Below, in pieces: positions 1 to 5,031 of a DNA stretch of 5,031 nt. A model generated the notes under the pieces. The model was given only the letters and a program-made list of their open reading frames with translations. It was not told the DNA's origin and ran no database searches. A program made the position numbers and the translations under genes. This DNA is from Actinomyces viscosus (GTDB lineage: Bacteria; Bacteroidota; Bacteroidia; Flavobacteriales_D; Crocinitomicaceae). The stretch covers positions 1 to 5,031 of the forward strand of contig CALPVI020000174.1 of the NCBI GenBank assembly GCA_943326975.2, written 5' to 3'. How positions within the stretch are numbered: the stretch's first letter is position 1; each line of letters begins with the position of its first letter.

Positions 1-38
1 CAATTCATTTGTTAATATCTGTTTAAAAGTTCTAATAG

Positions 39-92
39 AAATAGTTTTGATATTAAATTAATATTTCCAAACCAAATAGTTTTTGATATAAA
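39..92. repeat. Imperfect 19-bp direct repeat, 35-bp period
   Basis: AAATAGTTTTGATATTAAA at 39-57 recurs as AAATAGTTTTTGATATAAA at 74-92. The copies share AAATAGTTTT and the GATAT core and differ by a one-base shift in the T run and after GATAT. The sequence is visible, but in DNA this AT-rich short matches arise easily, so a role such as a regulator-binding site is only a guess. Confidence 0.4.
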
Positions 93-113
93 CACTAAAA
101 GTTAGTACAAGTT

Positions 114-136
114 TTGGTGAAATTACCAACGTTTTT
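114..136 (+). terminator. Weak hairpin followed by a T run, possible terminator of an upstream gene
   Basis: TTGGT (114-118) can pair with ACCAA (125-129) around a six-base loop, followed after two bases by five T residues (132-136). A five-base-pair stem is short for an intrinsic terminator. It is listed because it is one of the few G+C-containing dyads in the leader and could end a transcript coming from left of the window. Confidence 0.2.
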
Positions 137-218
137 AACACAAGGATTATATTAAATTCATAAAAAAGAAATACACATTGAAAGTTCACCTAGTTTTTGT
201 TAATAACCACATAAATAC

Positions 219-252
219 TTGATAATTCACTATTTTAAATAGATTACATTTG
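219..252 (+). promoter_or_regulatory. Candidate Bacteroidota-type promoter, distal (TTG-N23-TACATTTG)
   Basis: TACATTTG at 245-252 matches the Bacteroidota -7 element TAnnTTTG at every fixed base, and a TTG at 219-221 lies 23 bases upstream, at the long end of the 17-23 base spacing reported for this phylum. It would give a 5' leader of about 260 bases before the ATG at 518. The match is seen directly; activity is inferred, and such matches are not rare in AT-rich DNA. Confidence 0.3.
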
Positions 253-276
253 TTGATAAGAAGACATATATATTTG
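249..276 (+). promoter_or_regulatory. Candidate overlapping promoter (TTTG-N16-TATATTTG)
   Basis: TATATTTG at 269-276 is a second full match to TAnnTTTG. The TTTG at 249-252, which is also the end of the previous candidate -7 element, sits 16 bases upstream, slightly short of the usual spacing. Two overlapping promoter candidates suggest that a transcript may start near 255-285, but neither can be confirmed by reading. Confidence 0.25.
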
Positions 277-432
277 ATAAGTAATAAATACAAGATTTTA
301 AATTTCTTTTTATACACATATCAACAGCCTTAATAAAAGGAATAAGTTTTCTTTAATTAAAAATTCTTTATTTTATTTATTTAAAAAAAGAAGTGTTTTA
401 AGGATTTGTTTTTTCAGAATTTAAAGTGTACA

Positions 433-488
433 TTCAATTGTAACTTAATTTTCAATTGACAATAACTATACTTAAGATTCTAATTTTT
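433..488 (+). promoter_or_regulatory. Candidate proximal promoter of the kinase-regulator operon, with TTCAATTG repeat
   Basis: TTG at 456-458, 22 bases, then TAATTTTT at 481-488 resembles the Bacteroidota TTG-N17-23-TAnnTTTG promoter, with only the final G of the -7 element missing. Transcription would start near 495, giving a leader of about 20-25 bases before the ATG at 518. The -33 TTG is the end of the second of two identical TTCAATTG octamers (433-440 and 451-458, 18-bp period), so a protein bound to the repeat could affect promoter use. No Shine-Dalgarno sequence precedes the gene, which is normal for this phylum. Confidence 0.4.
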
Positions 489-517
489 AAAGTATTACAT
501 AACTTTATTGAGTACAA

Positions 518-3500
518 ATGTTTGAAATATTTAAGCACAGAAAATCAAATGAAAAACAGTTTTTTGATTACTATGAAAAAGAGAATGATTTTCGACGACT
601 TTCCATTTTGTATGGAATTCCAGCAATCATACTTTCTCCTATTTTTTGCTTTTTTTCAATCGGCACAAAAATTCCAACAGAGTATGTAGTAATTTCATTC
701 TCTTTCATAGTTAGTTATCCTATTTACATTTTTATATGTTGGATAATAAAATCGTTACGATCGAAGTTATTTTATTTTTTCGTTGGTCATTTATTTATAG
801 TTACCATTTATGCTTTTAATATTTTAATTGCTTCCGATTTTGAAATCATTCATTTTATCTTTTTTTACACGTTCACGGTTGTATTGACACAAATTATTCA
901 GCGATTATATGCTACTGTTTTATTCTTTATTTTAGTCTCTGTTTTATTAATTTATGGTGTATCGAAAGTAGAAAGTAACGATCTAAGTACTTCAATTATT
1001 TTATTAATCTTTTTCATTTATATTTCAACCACACTTATCGCCTTGGTCGTTAGACATCGATTAATTAATAATATTCAAGGTTATTCGGATTACTTAAAGA
1101 AGGTTTTAAATAAACCAGGTTCAGGATTTCTTTTATATAAGTTCAAAAATTCTGAAATGGAAATTATTGATTATAATGAGAAAATAAATTTATTTTTTCA
1201 AATTTCGAATACTGATCATAATGCTCGCAAAGAAAATTTTACACGTTTATTTACTGATGAAGAAAAAAATACACTTGAAAATTTAAATTTTGAAGACGTT
1301 TTTAGAAAACAAGTTGAAAAAAAATTAGATGGTAAAATAATTACTTTAGAATTAAAGATTGTTTTATTACTCTTAAAAACGGGTAAACATTGGTTATGTC
1401 GAATTGAAGATGTAACAGATGATGTAGCTTTTCAGGTTGAATTATCAAATAGAGAAAAAAAATATAGAAATCTGTATTACAAGAATCAAGCGGGTGTTTT
1501 TACATTGAATTTTAATTCTCAATTAATTGATTGTAATGATGCATTTCATCAAATTTTTGAAAATCAATTTTCTATAAATGATTTTTTCTTTTCTTCAGAA
1601 GATATTCAATCATGGAATTTTATTTTAAAACATCTGCATGAAAATGAGTTTCTAAGAAATGAAAAGTTTGTTTTCCAATTACAAACTGGTAAATCAAAAA
1701 CATTGATTTTTAATTGGTACATCGATAAAGTAAATGCTAATATTGAAGGCACTGTAATTGATATCACCCAAGTTGAAAATGCTTCCAAAGCTATTCAACA
1801 AAGTGAAGAAAAATTTAGGGTGATTTATGAAGAATCAAATGATGCTATTTTTTTATTAAAAGACATGAAAATCATTGATACTAATAGAAAAGGCTTACAC
1901 TTATTTGGTTCACCTAGTTTTGATTTAATTGGTACTTCTATTTTTCAATTATCTGCTGATTTATCTGAAGAAAGAAAAGTTCAATTTGATCGTATTTTAA
2001 AGGAATTAGATCTTTCTAAATCAATTCGTTTTAGTTGGTTTTTTAAGGGTATAAACGATGTGATTGAATCGGAAGTAGCGATGATTGAAATGATGATTGA
2101 TAATGAAGTGATGTATCAATGTGTTATTAGAGATGTTACCTTAAAGAATAGAAATATTCGTGCTTTAGAAACCAATGAAAAGAATTATTTAGCTATTCTT
2201 CAAAATATACCTGAAGGTTTTTTAATTTTTAATAAGGAAAAAACATTTTATGCAAATCCTGAATTTTTCAAGTTATTTCCTTATCAAACGAAAGAAGAAA
2301 TTGATATTTCACAACTTTTTTCAGGAAGAGATCAAGAATTATTTGATGCTATCTATGAGCAGCATATTCAAGATAGATTAATCAAAGAACAACAATTAAC
2401 AATTTTTCAAAACAATCAAACTATCATTAACGTAGATGTAACTTTAGTGAAAACTATTTTTGGTCAACATGATGCTACCTTAATTATTATTAAAGATATT
2501 TCGGTTCAAAATAAATTATCTAAAGAAATTTTACGTGCAGAAATAGCTGAGGAAACAAATAAACGATTAAAGGAAGAAATCAATGAGCGTATAAAAACAG
2601 AAAAATTACTTCAAGATCAATACCTTAGAAGTAAAGCTATTTTAGATAGTTCATCTAATACATTATTATTTATTTTCGATGTTGATTTAAATATTTCTTC
2701 ATTTAATAAACACAGTGATAATTATTTATTTCAATTGACGGGTCTTCATTTAGAAGTAAACAAATATTTTGGAGATATTTTCAATAAGTTATTTGATGAA
2801 AAACAAATACGTTATTTTCAACAAGTTTTATTAATTGTTAAAAATGGCGGTTCAGAACGTTTAGAAATTATGTTTGATTCTAACGGATTAGATAGATGGT
2901 TAGAATTATTTATTAATCCTATTTTTGATACAGACGGAAAAGTATATGAGATTTCGATGGTTGCACATGATATTACTTTAAAGAAATCTAATGAATCCGC
3001 TTTAGTAAGTTCTGTGCAAGAAAAAGAAATACTGTTAAAAGAAATTCATCATCGTGTTAAAAACAACCTTCAAATTATTTCAAGTATTTTAAATCTTCAA
3101 AGTTCATTTGTGACAGATGAAAAGATTTTAGAAATATTACAAGATAGTAGAAATAGGATACGTTCAATGGCAATGATTCATGAGAGTTTGTATAAAACAA
3201 CCAATTTTTCATCTATCAATTTTACTGAATATATATATAATATATCAAGTAATCTTTTAGCAACGTATCGTATTAATGAAGAGCATGTTTCTTTCAAAAC
3301 AGAATTAGATCAAGTTGAATTAACCTTAGATCAAGCTATCCCTTCCGGTTTATTAGTGAATGAATTAATAACAAATGCAATCAAATATGCTTTTCCAGAT
3401 AATAAAATAAATGGTGTAATCAGTGTAAGATTAAAAGAGGAAGATAATCTTGTTTCGATATATGTAGAAGATAATGGAATTGGTTTACCTGACAATTTTG

Positions 3501-3631
3501 ATATTGAAAACTTAGAATCATTAGGTTTACAATTGGTTGTTTCTCTAACTGAGCAATTAAATGGTGCCCTTACTATATTAGAGGGAACAGGAACAAAATT
3601 TTTAATTACTTTTGTAAAAGCTAACAATTAA
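518..3631 (+). CDS. Membrane-bound multi-PAS sensor histidine kinase (HisKA_2 type)
   Basis: This 1037-residue inner-membrane sensor kinase would autophosphorylate in response to an unknown signal and pass the phosphate to the regulator encoded next. About six hydrophobic helices are visible (roughly residues 29-49, 56-77, 84-105, 110-127, 131-148, 157-178) with almost no periplasmic loop. About five PAS-type domains follow (about 202-303, 314-418, 431-542, 554-663, 704-821), most ending in a D-[VI]-[TS] motif; the first is poorly conserved. A charged coiled coil (about 664-703) separates the last two. The core has a HisKA_2-like H-box EIHHRVKNNLQ (842-852; His845 the likely phosphosite), an N-box with Asn948 and Asn953, a DNGIGLP G1 box (985-991) and a later GTGTKF glycine motif (1023-1028), all intact. 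The start is fixed: an in-frame TGA lies at 509-511 and no earlier ATG exists. No receiver domain is fused, so it needs a separate partner. Kinase class is secure; PAS boundaries are approximate. Confidence 0.95.
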   Translation: MFEIFKHRKSNEKQFFDYYEKENDFRRLSILYGIPAIILSPIFCFFSIGTKIPTEYVVISFSFIVSYPIYIFICWIIKSLRSKLFYFFVGHLFIVTIYAFNILIASDFEIIHFIFFYTFTVVLTQIIQRLYATVLFFILVSVLLIYGVSKVESNDLSTSIILLIFFIYISTTLIALVVRHRLINNIQGYSDYLKKVLNKPGSGFLLYKFKNSEMEIIDYNEKINLFFQISNTDHNARKENFTRLFTDEEKNTLENLNFEDVFRKQVEKKLDGKIITLELKIVLLLLKTGKHWLCRIEDVTDDVAFQVELSNREKKYRNLYYKNQAGVFTLNFNSQLIDCNDAFHQIFENQFSINDFFFSSEDIQSWNFILKHLHENEFLRNEKFVFQLQTGKSKTLIFNWYIDKVNANIEGTVIDITQVENASKAIQQSEEKFRVIYEESNDAIFLLKDMKIIDTNRKGLHLFGSPSFDLIGTSIFQLSADLSEERKVQFDRILKELDLSKSIRFSWFFKGINDVIESEVAMIEMMIDNEVMYQCVIRDVTLKNRNIRALETNEKNYLAILQNIPEGFLIFNKEKTFYANPEFFKLFPYQTKEEIDISQLFSGRDQELFDAIYEQHIQDRLIKEQQLTIFQNNQTIINVDVTLVKTIFGQHDATLIIIKDISVQNKLSKEILRAEIAEETNKRLKEEINERIKTEKLLQDQYLRSKAILDSSSNTLLFIFDVDLNISSFNKHSDNYLFQLTGLHLEVNKYFGDIFNKLFDEKQIRYFQQVLLIVKNGGSERLEIMFDSNGLDRWLELFINPIFDTDGKVYEISMVAHDITLKKSNESALVSSVQEKEILLKEIHHRVKNNLQIISSILNLQSSFVTDEKILEILQDSRNRIRSMAMIHESLYKTTNFSSINFTEYIYNISSNLLATYRINEEHVSFKTELDQVELTLDQAIPSGLLVNELITNAIKYAFPDNKINGVISVRLKEEDNLVSIYVEDNGIGLPDNFDIENLESLGLQLVVSLTEQLNGALTILEGTGTKFLITFVKANN

Positions 3632-3639
3632 TCTATTAT

Positions 3640-4395
3640 ATGTCTATTATTAATGTCCTTGTAGTTGAAGATGAATCAATTGTTTCCAAAGATATTCAAC
3701 ATAGTTTAAAAAAACTAGGTTATCATGTTGTTGGAGCTGCAGCAACGGGTGAAAAGGCTTTAGAATTAGCGCATACTTTCAATCCCGACATTGTTTTAAT
3801 GGATATCATGTTGAAAGGTGATATGAATGGAATTGAAACAGCTGAACAAATCAAAAAAGACTTGTTTATACCTGTCATTTTTTTAACAGCTTATGCAGAT
3901 GAAGCTACTTTAGCTAAAGCAAAAGTGATAGAACCATACGGTTATATTATCAAACCATTCAAAGAAATTGATTTACACACTTCTATTGAAATGGCCGTTT
4001 ATAAGCATGATAAGCAAAAAGAATTATTAAAAGAGAGAGAACATTTGTATTCTTTAGTTGAGAATAAAGAAGTTTCAAAAGAATTTATTTTTGTTAAATC
4101 AAACAGTAAGTTAGTTAAAATTAATTGCAAAGATATATACTTCATTGAGGCATTGAAGGATTATGTTGTTATCAATACAATCGATACTCGTTTTACTGTT
4201 CATTCTACAATGAAAGATATTGAATCTAAACTAGGTTCTGAAGAATTTATCCGTATTCATCGTTCTTTTATAGTTCGATTAGATAAAATCGCAACAATTG
4301 AATTTCCTAATTTAACATTAGAGAATGACAAGAAATGTATTCCTATTGGCGGATCTTATAGAGATGATTTAAATAGTAGATTAAATTTTATTTAA
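3640..4395 (+). CDS. REC-LytTR two-component response regulator
   Basis: This 251-residue cytoplasmic transcriptional regulator is the likely partner of the upstream kinase. The receiver domain (about 4-122) has the acidic pair Glu10/Asp11, phosphoacceptor Asp55 in IVLMDIML, Thr83 in FLTA and Lys105 in YIIKPF, so all catalytic positions are present. A charged helix (about 120-145) extends from the last receiver helix and probably acts as dimer linker. The LytTR DNA-binding domain (about 148-250) shows the hallmark FIEALKDYVVI and FIRIHRSFIV segments, with His207, Arg208 and Ser209 in the second. LytTR domains bind short direct repeats in promoters, so it is expected to activate or repress genes when phosphorylated. 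Only 8 bases separate it from the kinase stop, indicating co-transcription and probably coupled translation. An in-frame TAA at 3622-3624 and no alternative start make the ATG at 3640 firm. Targets are unknown. Confidence 0.95.
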   Translation: MSIINVLVVEDESIVSKDIQHSLKKLGYHVVGAAATGEKALELAHTFNPDIVLMDIMLKGDMNGIETAEQIKKDLFIPVIFLTAYADEATLAKAKVIEPYGYIIKPFKEIDLHTSIEMAVYKHDKQKELLKEREHLYSLVENKEVSKEFIFVKSNSKLVKINCKDIYFIEALKDYVVINTIDTRFTVHSTMKDIESKLGSEEFIRIHRSFIVRLDKIATIEFPNLTLENDKKCIPIGGSYRDDLNSRLNFI

Positions 4396-4416
4396 CTATT
4401 TGATTATAAGTAACTT

Positions 4417-4436
4417 AATTAATATTTTAATTTTTT
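4417..4436 (+). terminator. Weak AT-only hairpin with T run after the regulator gene
   Basis: AATTAA (4417-4422) can pair with TTAATT (4427-4432) around a TATT loop, and T residues continue to 4436, with further T-rich sequence to about 4470. The stem has six A-T pairs and no G-C pair, so it would be unstable. It is placed where a terminator for the two-gene operon would be expected, 21 bases after the stop codon. Read-through into the next gene is quite possible. Confidence 0.25.
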
Positions 4437-4471
4437 AACTTTTTCCTATCTTTTTCTGTTACCTTTTTTTG

Positions 4472-4504
4472 ATTGAATAGTTTTACTTTAGTGAGTTATT
4501 CAAT
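4472..4504. repeat. Inverted repeat just upstream of the DUF4175-like gene
   Basis: ATTGAATA (4472-4479) and TATTCAAT (4497-4504) are perfect inverted copies. As RNA the stem could extend inward by four more weak pairs (G-U, U-G, U-A, U-G), leaving a nine-base loop. It ends 15 bases before the ATG at 4520. It could be an operator for a dimeric regulator or a hairpin in the mRNA leader; it is not followed by a long T run, so a terminator role is less likely. The dyad is visible; function is inferred. Confidence 0.4.
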
Positions 4505-4519
4505 TTATACATTGTTTAT

Positions 4520-5031
4520 ATGAGTGCTTTTGAAAGATTATTGAGTCAAATAGATGCTTTTATTCGTAAATATTACAAAAATGAAATGATCAAAGGATTG
4601 TTTCTTTTTGCTTCTATTTTTCTTTTTTCCTTTTTACTTACTACCTCTTTAGAATATTTTGGAAGGTTTAATTCTTATGTACGAGGAATATTATTTTTCG
4701 GATTTATTTTTACTAATTTATATATTTTAGTAAGATATATTCTAATTCCCATATCCAAACTTTTTTCATTAGGCAAAAAAATTGATCGTTATCAAGCATC
4801 AAAAATTATTGGTAATTTTTTTCCATCAATTTCTGATAGATTATTGAATACACTTCAATTGAATGATAATTTAAATGAGAATGAAGGTAATTTTGAATTA
4901 ATTAGAGCCAGTGTTGTTCAAAGATCAGCTTCTTTAAGTGTTGTTCCTTTTACATCAGCTATTGACATTAAAGAAAATAGAAAATACTTAAAGTATATTC
5001 TACCTTTATTTTTTATCGTTTTATTGATAGG
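4520..5031 (+). CDS. DUF4175-like membrane protein, 5' end only (partial)
   Basis: The first 170 residues are present and the frame is open to the window edge. Predicted membrane helices lie at about 25-43 and 54-75, and a third begins near 157 and is cut off. Between them is a conserved-looking cytoplasmic stretch, with features such as RYQASKIIG (90-98), DRLLNTLQLND (106-116) and FELIRASV (125-132). From memory this N-terminus matches a Bacteroidota family annotated as DUF4175, large proteins (about 1100 residues) with N-terminal membrane helices followed by a long coiled-coil-rich region; its function is not established. In flavobacterial genomes I recall this gene lying near ybeY and mnmG, which could be checked beyond the right edge. 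The start is supported by an in-frame TAG at 4478-4480 and by ATG being the only good start after it. The 124-base gap from the regulator suggests a separate promoter, but I see no strong one. Confidence 0.8.
   Translation, partial: MSAFERLLSQIDAFIRKYYKNEMIKGLFLFASIFLFSFLLTTSLEYFGRFNSYVRGILFFGFIFTNLYILVRYILIPISKLFSLGKKIDRYQASKIIGNFFPSISDRLLNTLQLNDNLNENEGNFELIRASVVQRSASLSVVPFTSAIDIKENRKYLKYILPLFFIVLLI

Larger units (their letters stand above)
219..280. repeat. Three TTGATAA direct repeats
   Basis: TTGATAA occurs at 219-225, 253-259 and 274-280, with start-to-start steps of 34 and 21 bases. The last two read TTGATAAG and are about two helical turns apart. The copies interleave with both candidate promoter elements, an arrangement expected of a regulator-binding cluster, though the motif is short and AT-rich. 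Confidence 0.3.
1..517. other. Long AT-rich non-coding leader upstream of the histidine kinase gene
   Basis: No convincing gene is visible here in any frame. The + strand has no ATG before 518, and stops are frequent in all frames. The longest open stretch at the left edge (frame 2, up to TAA at 59-61) gives 19 unrecognisable residues; it could be the tail of an upstream gene but cannot be supported. Minus-strand ORFs starting from CAT are short, the largest noted being 28 codons from 317-319. The region holds an imperfect 19-bp direct repeat (39-57 and 74-92), a small hairpin (114-129), three TTGATAA copies (219-280), two TAnnTTTG promoter-like elements, one TTATACACA match (310-318) and two TTCAATTG copies (433-458). 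No structured RNA was recognised. Confidence 0.8.

Noticed and set aside
1..61. Frame-2 open stretch that could be the C-terminal tail of an upstream gene
   Set aside because: Only 19 residues are visible and they match nothing known; it cannot be told from chance without sequence to the left.
266..319. 28-codon minus-strand ORF from CAT at 317-319
   Set aside because: Too short, with no recognisable sequence and several rare-looking residues; expected by chance in AT-rich intergenic DNA.
641..657. T6 and T7 runs separated by GC near the kinase 5' end, as a possible phase-variation tract
   Set aside because: They encode ordinary hydrophobic residues of the first membrane helix, the frame is intact, and runs of this length are common in DNA this AT-rich. 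The same holds for the A8 run at 1455-1462.
456..689. A 77-codon + strand ORF starting at TTG and overlapping the kinase start
   Set aside because: It has a non-ATG start, lies mostly inside the kinase gene in another frame, and its product is low-complexity and phenylalanine-rich from T runs. The kinase frame is clearly the real one.
1606..1788. A 60-codon minus-strand ORF
   Set aside because: It lies wholly inside the second PAS region of the kinase gene, has no recognisable product and no promoter of its own; it is an antisense shadow.
3228..3246. Alternating AT tract (atatatata) inside the kinase gene
   Set aside because: It simply encodes tyrosine, isoleucine and asparagine codons in the kinase core; low complexity with no sign of a repeat element.
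3331..3627. A 98-codon minus-strand ORF
   Set aside because: It lies antisense to the conserved ATPase domain of the kinase, whose codon structure explains the open frame; the product resembles nothing I know.

Overview
The window is very AT-rich throughout (about a quarter G+C by eye). It uses mostly A/T-ending codons, shows no Shine-Dalgarno-like sequence before its genes, and has upstream sequences fitting the Bacteroidota promoter pattern (TTG ... TAnnTTTG). Together with the recognisable DUF4175-type protein at the right end, this points to a chromosomal segment of a low-GC member of the Bacteroidota, most likely the Flavobacteriia. All three genes are on the + strand.

Layout: positions 1-517 are a long non-coding leader with no ATG on the + strand, several short AT-rich repeats and candidate promoters. 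Positions 518-3631 encode a 1037-residue membrane sensor histidine kinase with six predicted membrane helices, about five PAS-type domains and a C-terminal HisKA_2/HATPase_c kinase core. After 8 bases comes a 251-residue REC-LytTR response regulator (3640-4395). A 124-base intergenic region follows, with a weak terminator-like hairpin and an 8-bp inverted repeat. At 4520 the 5' end of a DUF4175-like membrane protein begins and runs off the right edge.

Function: the kinase and regulator form one transcription unit and are almost certainly a cognate two-component pair. The kinase would sense a signal through its membrane region or stacked PAS domains, phosphorylate itself at His845 and pass the phosphate to Asp55 of the regulator, whose LytTR domain would then bind DNA. 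The signal and target genes cannot be read from the window. The DUF4175-like gene may be a separate transcription unit; nothing here proves a functional link to the two-component pair.

I found no RNA gene, CRISPR array, insertion sequence or phage gene. The window looks like ordinary chromosomal regulatory and housekeeping DNA. The points worth a second look are the unassigned six-helix sensor region, the pairing of a HisKA_2 kinase with a LytTR regulator, the ATG-free leader with its repeats, and the dyad before the third gene.
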